A DNA stretch of 64,000 nt from contig JADJSV010000007.1 of NCBI GenBank assembly GCA_016711505.1, positions 1 through 64,000 of the forward strand, read 5' to 3'. This stretch comes from Bacteroidota bacterium (lineage in GTDB: Bacteria; Bacteroidota; Bacteroidia; AKYH767-A; 2013-40CM-41-45). The notes under the pieces are model-generated. The model was given only the letters and a program-made list of their open reading frames with translations. It was not told the DNA's origin and made no database searches. The translations under genes and the position numbers were made by a program. Position 1 is the stretch's first letter. Each line of letters opens with the position of its first letter. Below are positions 1 to 9,198 of this stretch, one piece after another.

Positions 1-341
1 AAATCTTTTTTCTCGCCAACGAATGCTTCCACAAGATCTTTTACCGATGAATAAATAAGCTTAACTAATGGTGCCCGGTTAGCTGCTTTTTCAGCATAGG
101 AGAAAAAAGGATTTCGGATATAATGCGAACCGATATACCCGATTACAGCAACCCCAACAAAAATTGTCAGAAGTCCCAACCCCGGTATTTCTAATTGTTC
201 AATGCCCGGAACCTTTATTGGTATTTGGAAAGGAAGCAAGCCATCGATCCAGAATATCGTTTTTAATAACACCCATAAGGTTACAACGATAGGCACGACA
301 AACAGGCAGCCTTGTAAAAAGTAATTTAGAATCTTTTTCAT
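1..341 (-). CDS. DUF502 family membrane protein, C-terminus outside window
   Basis: The reverse strand reads from an ATG at 341 through the window edge with no stop, giving about 113 residues. It begins MKKILNYFLQG and has a first membrane segment (about 9-28) and a second (about 52-72, GLGLLTIFVGVAVIGYIG). A conserved-looking NRAPLVKLIYSSVKDLVEAF stretch follows near residues 87-106. This pattern of two membrane helices followed by a P-hh-IY-SVKD motif is what I know from DUF502 proteins, which are inner-membrane proteins of unknown function. About half of the usual 200 residues are present. The assignment is by recognition of the motif order; nothing here shows what it does. Confidence 0.8.
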   Translation of the reverse strand, partial: MKKILNYFLQGCLFVVPIVVTLWVLLKTIFWIDGLLPFQIPIKVPGIEQLEIPGLGLLTIFVGVAVIGYIGSHYIRNPFFSYAEKAANRAPLVKLIYSSVKDLVEAFVGEKKD

Positions 342-496
342 TTTATTTGAATTGAATGGTAAATATCGCAAAAGTAATGTTCGTGATTAGGCTTGTCTGC
401 AATAGAAACTAACTATCTGTATTGAATAAGTTTATTTTGGATGGGCTTTGGGCTAAAAAGAGGGTTTTAAAGATGGACCTTATAAGAAATTTTAAA

Positions 497-645
497 TAAT
501 TTCGGATTTCGGAATGCGGATTTCGGATTGATGCTTCGTAGGAGATGCAATGTAAATTTGCAATGGAAGTTCATAGTGGATGAAATAAGTTTAAAGTAAA
601 CAGACAAGCTATAATCAAAGCATCAATTCGAAATCCGCAATTAAT
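497..645. repeat. intergenic inverted repeat (TTCGGATTTCGGAATGCGG type)
   Basis: Within the 336-bp gap 342-677, a run built from the words TTTCGGATT and GAATGCGG lies at about 497-533. Its reverse complement, GCATCAATTCGAAATCCGCA, lies at about 622-641. The two could pair into a long hairpin. No reading frame or RNA gene is evident in the gap. A candidate -7 element TATCTTTC at 658-665 precedes the next gene. Confidence 0.6.
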
Positions 646-677
646 TTTTACTAGTTTTATCTTTCCAAAGTACACTC

Positions 678-1046
678 ATGAACATAGAACAATTACGTCA
701 GTATTGTATGGGTAAAACCGATGTTGAGGAAGGATTTCCTTTTGGAGAAACGGTTTTAGTATTTAAAGTCAATGGAAAAATGTTTTTATTGCTTCCTTTA
801 GATACAGAAGGATTACAATTCAATGTAAAGTGTGATCCGGAGAAAGCCATAGAGCTCCGTTCTGAATTTCCATGTGTAAAACCCGGTTTCCATATGAATA
901 AAACTCACTGGAATACTGTTTATGTTGATGGAACGGTTTCGGATAAGTTGATCAAGGAATGGATTGATGATTCGTATGAATTAATAAATAAAGTCAAAAT
1001 GCAATCCCGAAAGTTATCAGGATCAAAAGTCAAAAAAGCGAAGTGA
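678..1046 (+). CDS. MmcQ/YjbR family protein
   Basis: A 122-residue protein with the typical length and motif order of the YjbR/MmcQ (DUF419) family: an N-terminal MNIEQLRQYC helix, a GVEEGFPFGE-like segment (here VEEGFPFGETVLVFKV), an FNVKCDP segment, a pocket-like MNKTHWNTVYVDG stretch and a C-terminal helix with IDDSYELI. The family has a CyaY-like fold and is often described as DNA-binding, but its cellular role is poorly defined. The lysine-rich tail (about residues 105-122) is disordered-looking. It stands alone, with repeat-containing DNA upstream and an exporter gene 120 bp downstream. The family call is firm; the function is unknown. Confidence 0.85.
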   Translation: MNIEQLRQYCMGKTDVEEGFPFGETVLVFKVNGKMFLLLPLDTEGLQFNVKCDPEKAIELRSEFPCVKPGFHMNKTHWNTVYVDGTVSDKLIKEWIDDSYELINKVKMQSRKLSGSKVKKAK

Positions 1047-1165
1047 ATTTATTCAGAGAAAAAATTGAAATGACATAATTTTCCACGTTCTTTACAAATC
1101 GAATTCAATTGGAATAATTTTATATTACTTCGGTACTTCTCCACACTTTGAGAAGGAACTTAAAT

Positions 1166-2052
1166 ATGAACAGATCTGTCAATTTCAATGCATGGCTTGC
1201 TTATGCAGCAGTAGCAATTTTCTGGGGGACTACTTTTTTGCCATCCGCGTTGGAGTAGAAACTTTTCCGCCTTTTTTAATGGCAGGATTCAGACATAGTA
1301 TTGGTGGTATTCTGATCTGTCTGTATTTTTATCTTAAAGGATATAAACTTCCACCGAAAAAAGATCTGAAGGTTTTTGCAATAAATGGTTTGCTTATGCT
1401 TGCCTTTGGAAATGGTCTTGTAACCTGGGCAGAGCAATATGTGAACAGCGGATTGGCCGCGCTTATTTGTTCTCTGACGCCAATCTGGATCATTGCAGTA
1501 AACAGTGTAAGCGGACAAAAGGAAAAATTAAATTATATAATTGGTCTTGGAATTTTATTGTGTCTGTTTGGTCAGTTCTTGTTGTTCAAGGATAACATCA
1601 AAGATTTTGCCGACCCCAATTATGCCATAGGTATTATATCAATTTTAATTGCAAACATTGCCTGGGCCGTAGGCACAGTATATTCGAAAAACCATCGGTC
1701 GGAAACTAGTCCATTATTCGGAGCCGGATTACAAATGGTATGTGGTGGAATTATTTTGGATCTGGTAGGGACGGCAAGAGGGGAGTGGTCGAATTTACAT
1801 CCCTCTTCAGAAGCAGTATGGGCATTAGTTTATCTTATTTTATTCGGATCAATAATCGCTTATGGTGCTTATATGTATGTGCTCAAACTGCTGCCGGCCA
1901 CAATCATCAGCACATATGCATACATCAATACAGTAGTCGCTGTATTCTTAGGATGGCTTTGGCTGGATGAACCACTTAATATGCTTGTGTGGACGGCAGT
2001 TGTGCTTACTATTGCAGGAGTTTATCTTGTAAACAAAAGTTATAGCAAGTAA
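1166..2052 (+). CDS. EamA/DMT-family drug/metabolite exporter, frameshifted near 1240
   Basis: Ten-helix exporter of the EamA type. The gene is in two frames. The first begins at ATG 1166 and encodes MNRSVNFNAWLAYAAVAIFW followed by GTTFL, the canonical EamA start. The second runs from about 1240 to the stop at 2052 and continues IRVGVETFPPFLMAGFRHSIGG and the remaining helices. Joining needs one extra base at the TTTTTTG run, 1235-1240, which would restore GTTFLAIRVG. An ORF can be opened at ATG 1192 in the second frame, but its first 16 residues are out-of-frame translation and not EamA-like. Restored length is about 296 residues, normal for the family. The substrate cannot be read from sequence. 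I read this as a sequencing indel or a very recent mutation because no other decay is visible. Confidence 0.82.
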
Positions 2053-2119
2053 AAAACATTAAGTGAATTTTATTTATTATTTCGTACCATTGTACTTCAT
2101 AAAAAACATTAATCCAACA

Positions 2120-3169
2120 ATGAAATTCACTTCAATTCTCGCCCTATTGTTTATTGCAATTTCTGCGAATGCTCAAACTTACAGTGGCCCCGAAAGTGTC
2201 GAATTCGATGTTGCAAATAACCGCTGGCTGATCTCAAATACAGTGAGCCACCGGATTCTTGCACGCGATAGTGCGGGAACTCTTTCTATATTTGTGCCCG
2301 GAACCAGTAACGGACCATACGGAATTGAAATTGTCGGTGATACTGTTTTCTGTTGTTCAGGTGGTAGCATAAAAGGTTATCTGCTTTCTACCAGTCAGCA
2401 AGTTTTTAATTTGAATCTTGGTGCTACATTTCTGAATGGCTTAACACATGATAATTCCGGAAATTTATATGCAACTGATTATTCAGCCAAGACCATTCAT
2501 AAGGTTTCAATTTCAGCTATGACAGATTCGATTATTGCAAGTGGACTTGTAAAAACTCCAAATGGAATTATTTATGATGCCGCTAACAATCGTTGTGTTT
2601 ACGTGACATGGGGAAGCAATGCACCAATAAATGCTATTGATCTTTCTACATATACTATTTCAACAATTATTTCAACGACACTGAGTAATTGCGATGGTAT
2701 TGCGCGCGATGGACAAGGAAGATATTATGTTTCTAACTGGGGTAATCAAACTATAGTTCGTTACGACAGTGATTTCGTTGCACCACCAACTATTGTTGGA
2801 ACTGGAATGAGTGGTCCAGCGGATATTTTTTACGATGTAACAAATGATGTATTGGCCGTTCCGAATTCAGGAAACAATACTGTCACATTTCTTGATTTTA
2901 ATACTGTGTCTGTAAATGAAATTTCATCGGGTGTTTCAACTGCATTTCCTAATCCTGCAACAGATCGTGTTACCATAAATCTGATGGAGGGAAATGTTAA
3001 AGAAATCATGATCTTCAATTCAATGGGACAATTGATCCTGGAAAATTCACCTGCTGAAAAGAGTAAAAATTTTACTGTTGATGTTTCTAAAATGAAATCG
3101 GGGAAATATTTTTATAATGTGAAAAGTGAAAGCGGATTGAAAAGTACCGGGAGTTTTATTGTGGATTAA
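2120..3169 (+). CDS. secreted NHL/SMP-30-like beta-propeller protein with T9SS sorting domain
   Basis: From ATG 2120 the protein (349 residues) starts with a clear signal peptide, MKFTSILALLFIAISANAQ. The upstream in-frame ATG at 2063 would put 19 extra residues before it and is less likely. The body has repeated blade-like segments (PYGIEIVGDTVFC, LNGLTHDNSGNLYATDY, PNGIIYDAANNRCVYVTWG, CDGIARDGQGRYYVSNWG, ADIFYDVTNDVLAVPNSG) typical of NHL/SMP-30 six-bladed propellers. The last about 75 residues (AFPNPATDRVTINL, IFNSMGQLI, KMKSGKYFYNVKS) are a T9SS type A sorting domain. It should therefore be exported to the surface or medium. Ligand or catalytic activity cannot be inferred. Confidence 0.88.
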   Translation: MKFTSILALLFIAISANAQTYSGPESVEFDVANNRWLISNTVSHRILARDSAGTLSIFVPGTSNGPYGIEIVGDTVFCCSGGSIKGYLLSTSQQVFNLNLGATFLNGLTHDNSGNLYATDYSAKTIHKVSISAMTDSIIASGLVKTPNGIIYDAANNRCVYVTWGSNAPINAIDLSTYTISTIISTTLSNCDGIARDGQGRYYVSNWGNQTIVRYDSDFVAPPTIVGTGMSGPADIFYDVTNDVLAVPNSGNNTVTFLDFNTVSVNEISSGVSTAFPNPATDRVTINLMEGNVKEIMIFNSMGQLILENSPAEKSKNFTVDVSKMKSGKYFYNVKSESGLKSTGSFIVD

Positions 3170-3173
3170 TATA

Positions 3174-3246
3174 GTGACCGGGATAAAATGGATTACTGGA
3201 TTACCGGGATAAGTGACCGGGATTAAAAGGATTACTGGATTACCTG
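3174..3246. repeat. two tandem copies of an ACCGGGAT...GGATTACTGGATT repeat
   Basis: Immediately after the stop at 3169 two diverged copies of the phrase GACCGGGATAAAATGGATTA followed by CTGGATTACC occur at about 3176-3210 and 3213-3246. The same phrase family, plus its reverse complement, occurs after the AAA gene at 61945-62070. It is non-coding. Confidence 0.75.
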
Positions 3247-3255
3247 GAAGAATGA

Positions 3256-3672
3256 TTAATGGATTGGGGGCAACTTCACATCTTCAGGTACAATGAATCC
3301 TGAAGGGAACATTCCGTCGATTTCTTTTAAAAATTTCTGAGCTTCAAAACGACTTCTGTAATCACCAACCCGTACTTTAAAATTCGGTTGCTGGTAAGTG
3401 AGATATGCAGGTACTCCCGGATATTTGGAATTGAAATCTAATTTAACTTCTGAAGCCTTCTGGCGAACCCCACCAAAATAGATCTGGATCCTGTAACCCG
3501 GCATTGTTTGTGTCATCAGGTTCTGACGCTTTTGTTTCGCAACCAGTTGATCATAACGCGGATCTTTTGTAATCATTAATGTACTGTCATCGTTGTATGT
3601 TGTAACAGTTTTTTGTGCAAATGACAAATTAGTGCTCAATAAAATAGACAGCAGAAAGATCAATCGTTTCAT
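3256..3672 (-). CDS. SPOR-domain periplasmic protein
   Basis: A 138-residue protein starting with a signal peptide (MKRLIFLLSILLSTNLSFAQ). Residues about 55-135 form a SPOR domain: YRIQIYFGG at its start, a middle FNSKYPGVPAYL, then FKVRVGDYRSRFEAQKFLKEI. SPOR domains bind denuded peptidoglycan glycans, usually at division sites. This minimal signal peptide plus SPOR form is common in Bacteroidota. The gene is divergent from the OmpA-like gene at 3802 with 129 bp between them, so the two may share a control region. The exact partner is unknown. Confidence 0.85.
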   Translation of the reverse strand: MKRLIFLLSILLSTNLSFAQKTVTTYNDDSTLMITKDPRYDQLVAKQKRQNLMTQTMPGYRIQIYFGGVRQKASEVKLDFNSKYPGVPAYLTYQQPNFKVRVGDYRSRFEAQKFLKEIDGMFPSGFIVPEDVKLPPIH

Positions 3673-3801
3673 GTCCGAAAAATAAGGATTTTGTTTGAAT
3701 TACGAACTAAACGATGATTCTTGTCATTAATTTGATTTTTTATTCTTTTAATCTGTTAATTGGCACATGAATTACACTACAGATGAAAAACCATATTATA
3801 A

Positions 3802-6102
3802 ATGAAAAAACTATTACTTATAAGTCTTCTCTTATTCACCGGATTTTATCGTTCATCAGCTCAGTTGAACTTTGGAGTTGCGCACAGCAATTTCTCCGGA
3901 ACTCAAGGAATGTACCTGAATCCTGCTGCAATTGCAGACTCAAGACATCGACTGGCCTTTGAATTGTATTCAGTAAGTTTCCTGGCAAATAACAATCAGG
4001 CTAAATTTGATTTTAACAGATTGTTCAAAGATGCCAGAAGCAGCGATTCATTAAAGTTAGGTAATTATCTCAGATCATTAAGTGGGACTAATCTCAATAT
4101 GATACTCCCTTATGCTGAAGTTCGTGGCCCTTCTTTGTTTTATTCTATCGATCGCAGAAATACAATAGGTCTTAATACCCGGGTGCGATTGCTCAACCAG
4201 TTTGAAGACTTTAACGGTGATGTATTTAATGCCGTTCTTCACGGACTTACTAATTCAGGGAACAGCTTTAGTGTGAATAATAGTACCCCTTATTACTGGA
4301 CCTCGCATCTGGTAACAGATCTCGGACTTTCTTATGGAGTCGTTTTGATGGACAAAGGAAAAGATTTTGTTAAAGCGGGTATCACTGCGAAGTTTTACAG
4401 AGGAAATGCTTTTCTGAATATGTCGGGAACATCGCTTGATGGAACTTATTATTCTGATGGAGATTCTTTGGTAGTCAACGATGCTGATTTTACTATGTCG
4501 AGCAATCTGACCGATGAAAAAGCAAATCAATTGCGGAATTTCGGTACAGTCTCAAATTTCTTCGATCAATTCTTTGGTAAATCAGCCGGAACAGGCTTTG
4601 GTGGAGATGTCGGAGTTATCTATGAATATCGCCCTGATCACGAATCTTATTATTATGATATGGATAATGAAACTCATATCTATGACCGCGAAGTCAATAA
4701 ATATAAATTCAAAGCGTCTCTCTCTGTTCTTGATATCGGAAAAGTGAGATACAAAGATGTTCAGTCAATTCATGTAACAGGAAGCGGTACTATTACCAAC
4801 GTTAATGAAGTGCATTTTAATAATTATTCTGAACTGAATGACAATTTTACTTCTTTTGGTTTGACTGTAGATAGTGTTACAGGACAAACTGTCGATGTGA
4901 AATTACCTACTACACTTGTTGCAGGTATTGATTATAAATTTATAAATCACGTGTATGGTAATTTGACTTACATGCAAGGTGTAGTTACTGACATGAAGGT
5001 TCCTGGAAATTATTATTACAACCAGGTTACATTAACTCCTCGGTACGAATCTAAACGATATGATATCGGAGTTCCTGTTTCATATAATATGATGAGTGAA
5101 GATGTGAAAGTCGGATTCGGAGCACGTGTGGCTTTCTTTACAATTGGTAGTGATGACCTTCTTGGATATTTCGGTTCTAACTCTAAAGGGTTTAATGTTT
5201 ACTTCGGAATAAGAGCAAATATTAATTTCAAAAAACCAAAAGACAGCGACGGCGATAAAGTCTCTGACAAACTGGATTCATGTATTTTCGAAAAAGGTGT
5301 GTGGGCTTATAAAGGTTGTCCGATTCCTGATAAAGACGGAGATGGAATTTTAGATCCTGATGATCTTTGTCCTGATCTTGCCGGATTAAAATCCGCAAGA
5401 GGTTGTCCTGATCGTGATCTTGATAGCATCGCTGATGCATCAGATAATTGTCCGGATGTATATGGTATGTTGAAATTCAATGGTTGTCCTGATACCGATG
5501 GAGATGATGTTCCTGATATGAATGATTCATGTCCTAACATCAAAGGTGAGCCGCGTTACAATGGTTGTCCTGATACAGATGGCGATGGACTTTCAGATAA
5601 CTTAGACAAGTGTCCGGATAAAGCAGGTCCTGTTGCAAACGAAGGTTGTCCTGATACAGATAATGATGGCATAGCAGATAACCTGGATCGTTGTCCTGAA
5701 AAAGCAGGTCCTAGATCAAATAATGGTTGTCCTGAAATTTCTGTTGAAGTTAAAAAACGACTGGCATTTGCTGCAACTGCAATTCAATTTGATTTTGCAA
5801 AAGCTACGATCAAGAAAGGTTCTTTCAAATTACTTGATGAGATTGTTGCTATCCTGAATGAATACAGCGATTACAACATGACAATCTTCGGACATACAGA
5901 TAATATCGGAACGGATAGTACGAATATGAAACTTTCAAGAGACCGTGCAAATTCGGTTCGTGAATATTTCATAAGCAAAGGCATTACAACAGATCGCCTG
6001 ACGTCTGATGGTTTCGGAGAATCACAACCGGTTGCAACGAATAAAACATCTGCCGGTCGTGCGAAGAACAGAAGAGTAGATATGGATCTTAAATTGAAAT
6101 AA
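3802..6102 (+). CDS. DUF5723/OmpA-family outer-membrane protein with thrombospondin type 3 repeats
   Basis: A 766-residue protein. Signal peptide at 1-20 (MKKLLLISLLLFTGFYRSSA). Residues about 25-470 match the DUF5723 outer-membrane barrel type (early MYLNPAAIADSRHRLAFEL). Residues about 475-645 are calcium-binding thrombospondin type 3 repeats with recurrent PDTDGDG...D..D.CPD and NGCPD words. Residues about 655-766 are an OmpA C-terminal peptidoglycan-binding domain (FDFAKATIKKGS, IFGHTDNIGTDSTN, LSRDRANSVREYFISKGI, RAKNRRVDMDL). The likely role is anchoring the outer membrane to peptidoglycan. A strong terminator follows at 6133. Confidence 0.92.
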   Translation: MKKLLLISLLLFTGFYRSSAQLNFGVAHSNFSGTQGMYLNPAAIADSRHRLAFELYSVSFLANNNQAKFDFNRLFKDARSSDSLKLGNYLRSLSGTNLNMILPYAEVRGPSLFYSIDRRNTIGLNTRVRLLNQFEDFNGDVFNAVLHGLTNSGNSFSVNNSTPYYWTSHLVTDLGLSYGVVLMDKGKDFVKAGITAKFYRGNAFLNMSGTSLDGTYYSDGDSLVVNDADFTMSSNLTDEKANQLRNFGTVSNFFDQFFGKSAGTGFGGDVGVIYEYRPDHESYYYDMDNETHIYDREVNKYKFKASLSVLDIGKVRYKDVQSIHVTGSGTITNVNEVHFNNYSELNDNFTSFGLTVDSVTGQTVDVKLPTTLVAGIDYKFINHVYGNLTYMQGVVTDMKVPGNYYYNQVTLTPRYESKRYDIGVPVSYNMMSEDVKVGFGARVAFFTIGSDDLLGYFGSNSKGFNVYFGIRANINFKKPKDSDGDKVSDKLDSCIFEKGVWAYKGCPIPDKDGDGILDPDDLCPDLAGLKSARGCPDRDLDSIADASDNCPDVYGMLKFNGCPDTDGDDVPDMNDSCPNIKGEPRYNGCPDTDGDGLSDNLDKCPDKAGPVANEGCPDTDNDGIADNLDRCPEKAGPRSNNGCPEISVEVKKRLAFAATAIQFDFAKATIKKGSFKLLDEIVAILNEYSDYNMTIFGHTDNIGTDSTNMKLSRDRANSVREYFISKGITTDRLTSDGFGESQPVATNKTSAGRAKNRRVDMDLKLK

Positions 6103-6132
6103 TATATTAACGATTCTTATAATTAAATTGAA

Positions 6133-6164
6133 GGAGCTGTCTGAAAAGACGGCTCCTTTTTTTT
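6133..6164 (+). terminator. intrinsic terminator after the OmpA gene
   Basis: GGAGC-T-GTCT, loop GAAA, AGAC-G-GCTCC, then eight T. It is a near-perfect 10-bp stem 30 bp after the stop at 6102. Confidence 0.9.
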
Positions 6165-6266
6165 GTTAAATGATCCTTAAATTTAAAATTTGATAGGAGA
6201 ATTTGATTTTTGTCTCTACTTTTATAGTGATTGAAAAATTAACAAAAACTTTAAACTCCAACATCC

Positions 6267-7985
6267 ATGAAGAAATACAGATACAAGAATATTTTTACGC
6301 TCGCTATTTTTTTACTGATAGCAGCAACATCAACTTTTGCTCAACCCATGGTTGGCAACTACACAATCAACTCCAATCAAGCGACTGGCGGAACAAATTT
6401 CCAGACCTTCTTTGAATTTTCTACTGCACTTTCTACAAATGGAATTTCAGGGAATGTAGTCGCTGATGTTGTGATGGGATCAGGGCCGTATGATGAACAA
6501 GTTGTTTTTAATACTGTGCCCGGAGCGGCTGATACTGCTTCTGTAACAATTAATGGAAATGGTGAAACAATAACTGCCTTTACAACAACTACGGACAGAT
6601 ATGTTATCCGCCTTACCGATGTACAATATTTCGGCATCACTAATTTGCGAGTCGTAAGAGATACTACATCTTCAGGTGGTTTTTATGGAATTCATATTTT
6701 TAATACCGGAAGGAATATTTCAATCACAAATTGTCATGTGGATATGTCCGGGACAACAAGTACTTTGTATGGTGCTTACGTAGCTTCCGGTTCTGAGACA
6801 AGTATTCTTACCACTGGTGATTTTCATGACCTCACTTTTTTCAATGATACTGCAACAGGTGGTGGATATGGTGTTTCTGTATTTGGATTGGTTAGTGATC
6901 TTGCTTCCAATATTGTAATCTCTAACAATACTTTTTATGATTTTCATTCTAATGGCGTTTATCTTCGTGAAACTGATGGCGCAATTATCAATGATAATTA
7001 TTTTGACAAACGTACTTCAAATATTACATCAGTCAATGCCATCCAGATCGCGCAAGCAGCTAATATCAATTCATTGATCTTCGGAAATTTTATTAAAGTA
7101 TCTCAAGTCGATAATGGTTCTATGCCTTTCAGAGGAATATATTTATTTAACGGCACCGGACATAGAGTATTCAATAATGTGATCCATGATGTTAATCTGA
7201 CCAGTGGGAATTTCACTGCAATTGAAGTTCGCACAGCAGGTACAGCACCGGAAATTTATTTCAACACCATCTCACTTGACAATCCGAATACTTCATCAGG
7301 GGAACTTGTTGGAATTGCTGAGGAATTGTCAAATACGAATTCTATAATCAGGAATAATATTATCAGTATTTCGCAACCCACAATAGCTGTGAAGGCGGGT
7401 CTTGTATTAGGAGGTAGTTCAACTCCGACAACTGCTTTGAATAGTGATTACAATGACATTTGGGTTCCCGGTGGAAATGTTGCAATGAAAGCAACTATTG
7501 CTACTATACCTTATCCTACTTTAACTGACTGGCAAACTGCGAGTGGTCAGGATATGAATAGCCAGAATGTTGATCCGGGATTTGTTTCTCAGTTTATTAT
7601 GATTCCTACAAATAGTTTGCTCGATAATACCGGTGTTGTAATACCAACGGTCTTGACTGATATCACTGGAGCACTGAGAAACTCACCGCCTGACATGGGT
7701 GCATTTGAATTTCTTGGAACGGGAGTATCCCAGTTGTCAAAGAACAACCAACTTATGGTTTATCCTTCGCCGGTGAATTCAAAACTGAATGTAAAATTAA
7801 ATTCCGGCGGACAGGCTTCTGTAGTATCTGTTTATTCGATGAAAGGTGAACTCGTTCTTAATCGATCAGTTTCCGGAATTGTTAATGAAGTATCATTCGA
7901 TGTTTCTGATCTTGCAAATGGTGTTTATACTATCAAAACATTTCAGTCTGATAGAATAGCAACTGGTAGGTTTATTAAAAACTAA
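6267..7985 (+). CDS. secreted parallel beta-helix protein with T9SS sorting domain
   Basis: A 572-residue protein with a signal peptide ending around STFAQ (residues 20-26). The middle (about 30-470) is rich in short hydrophobic/asparagine turns such as ISNNTFYDFHSNGVYLRETD, IINDNYFDKR, HRVFNNVIHDV and IIRNNIISI, the signature of right-handed parallel beta-helix (PbH1) repeats. Residues about 495-572 (VYPSPVNSKLNVKL, VYSMKGELV, DLANGVYTIKTFQS) form a T9SS type A sorting domain. No catalytic residues can be assigned. It could be a polysaccharide-active or adhesive surface protein. It sits between two strong terminators, so it is a single-gene transcription unit. Confidence 0.88.
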   Translation: MKKYRYKNIFTLAIFLLIAATSTFAQPMVGNYTINSNQATGGTNFQTFFEFSTALSTNGISGNVVADVVMGSGPYDEQVVFNTVPGAADTASVTINGNGETITAFTTTTDRYVIRLTDVQYFGITNLRVVRDTTSSGGFYGIHIFNTGRNISITNCHVDMSGTTSTLYGAYVASGSETSILTTGDFHDLTFFNDTATGGGYGVSVFGLVSDLASNIVISNNTFYDFHSNGVYLRETDGAIINDNYFDKRTSNITSVNAIQIAQAANINSLIFGNFIKVSQVDNGSMPFRGIYLFNGTGHRVFNNVIHDVNLTSGNFTAIEVRTAGTAPEIYFNTISLDNPNTSSGELVGIAEELSNTNSIIRNNIISISQPTIAVKAGLVLGGSSTPTTALNSDYNDIWVPGGNVAMKATIATIPYPTLTDWQTASGQDMNSQNVDPGFVSQFIMIPTNSLLDNTGVVIPTVLTDITGALRNSPPDMGAFEFLGTGVSQLSKNNQLMVYPSPVNSKLNVKLNSGGQASVVSVYSMKGELVLNRSVSGIVNEVSFDVSDLANGVYTIKTFQSDRIATGRFIKN

Positions 7986-8010
7986 GTTATTCTTTATTTC
8001 AAATGTATAG

Positions 8011-8040
8011 GAGTTCCTCTTGTGAGGGACTCTTTTTTTT
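8011..8040 (+). terminator. intrinsic terminator after the beta-helix gene
   Basis: GAGT-t-CCTC, loop TTGT, GAGG-g-ACTC followed by eight T, starting 25 bp after the stop. Confidence 0.9.
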
Positions 8041-8293
8041 GTGTATAAATTAGGGCAACATTAATAATATTGGTAAATTGAAAATGTAAGATAATCGTGA
8101 GAAATTACCAATTACAGAACTCATTTCCGCTTTGTTTTGCTTTTCTTGATGTTCCTGTAAACTTTATAAGGGCACAAAATATGTAATAGCATTTGCGAAT
8201 TTATATATACAAATTACTATTGATTCGTATAATGATGAATAAAAATCATATTCCGATTCCTTTCACACAAAGTAATCAGATTCATTCCACATT

Positions 8294-8524
8294 ATGAAAA
8301 TCAGATTAGAACAAAGACAACGGATCTTCCGGACTTTTAGATTCAGGGTAATCGCATACTCGCTTACGATTGCAGTACTTTCTTTTGTGATCACGATAAT
8401 CACTACTACAGAACAAAGTGCAACTGCTAATACTTTTGATAGTACCGGGACTCTGGAGAATTCTACTTTTGCGAATCATGATTCAACATCGCAGTTGTTG
8501 ATGATTGAGAAGAGAGCTAAATAA
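8294..8524 (+). CDS. small single-helix membrane protein (hypothetical)
   Basis: A 76-residue ORF not overlapped by any better candidate. It has a basic N-terminus (MKIRLEQRQRIFRTFRFR), one hydrophobic segment (about residues 19-38, VIAYSLTIAVLSFVITIITT) and a polar serine/threonine-rich tail. It follows a strong terminator by 250 bp and is followed by gene-free DNA. I recognise no family. Coding is plausible because of the membrane segment and orderly topology, but a chance ORF is possible. Confidence 0.45.
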   Translation: MKIRLEQRQRIFRTFRFRVIAYSLTIAVLSFVITIITTTEQSATANTFDSTGTLENSTFANHDSTSQLLMIEKRAK

Positions 8525-8659
8525 TTATTTAGATTGCAAAATCTGAGTCGACCCTTTTTATGTTTGAATGCCAATAGAGAAATATTTAATTACATTTCGA
8601 CTTTTACCCGCTTATAGGAATATTCCGCTAAATTTTAGACCCAAATAAAATTTGCCAGC

Positions 8660-9050
8660 CATGAAATTCAATAATTAAAATTATTAAATAGTACAATGAT
8701 AGGCGGAATGTTGAGCGGAAATTAGCGACACACTTCCATATTTGTAACCGCTCAAGCGACATTCCTGCCGGGGAATAAGGAAGACACTTTAGTAAAGAGT
8801 AAATCAAATTATAGTTGAACATTTTATGAGTTTCGATTAAATTTTAAGTAAGCTGAAGCAGTTCAAATTAAATTGAGCGATAATTTGTTTTAAATAAGCA
8901 GTAATATTTATACTTCCAACAAAGAATGTACCTCATACCCGGCAGGAATGTCGCTCGAGCGGTTACTAGCCTGAAAATGTATCGTTAATTTCCGCTCAAC
9001 ATTCCGCCTATCGTCGTGCAGTTTACTAACTTCAGTAGTTGAATTTTACT
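8660..9050. repeat. large imperfect palindrome (about 390 bp), non-coding
   Basis: Positions 8698-8772 and 8938-9012 are inverted copies of one another over 75 bp without gaps. 8698-8724 matches the complement of 8986-9012 over 27 bases with no mismatch (core GATAGGCGGAATGTTGAGCG). 8744-8772 matches 8938-8966 with one mismatch (core AGCGACATTCCTGCCGG). Weaker inverted identity continues outward to about 8660/9050, and faintly to about 8617/9093. Each 75-bp arm is itself a loose palindrome (GGAATGT..GAGCGG against CCGCTC..ACATTCC). The whole 8525-9138 gap has no convincing gene. It could be a MITE remnant or two inverted copies of a dispersed repeat. Confidence 0.85.
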
Positions 9051-9138
9051 GGGAGAAATTCAAATTCGCGTTGGATTAATTGCTGAACATTTCGCTAATT
9101 AGGAATGAAAATTTTTTTTTTAATAAATTATTAAGTAC

Positions 9139-9166
9139 AAAAAAAGGGCTTCCATTCCGGAAGCCC
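9139..9166 (-). terminator. intrinsic terminator of the rimP-nusA-infB operon
   Basis: Read on the minus strand: GGGCTTCC, loop, GGAAGCCC, then seven T (9145-9139). It lies 33 bp beyond the infB stop. The plus strand also has TTTT after the stem, so it may act in both directions. Confidence 0.9.
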
Positions 9167-9198
9167 TTTTATATTTTCTAAGTATGAGTTACGAAAGA

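Noticed and set aside
1192..1239. ATG 1192 as the true start of the DMT exporter
   Set aside because: The 16 residues it adds (ACLCSSSNFLGDYFF) are the out-of-frame reading of a perfect EamA N-terminus that begins at 1166.
8698..9012. Integron attC-like sites (GTTGAGC and GCTCAAC words in the palindrome)
   Set aside because: The words are in the wrong order and spacing for R'' and R', one is altered to GCTCAAG, and there is no integrase or cassette ORF.
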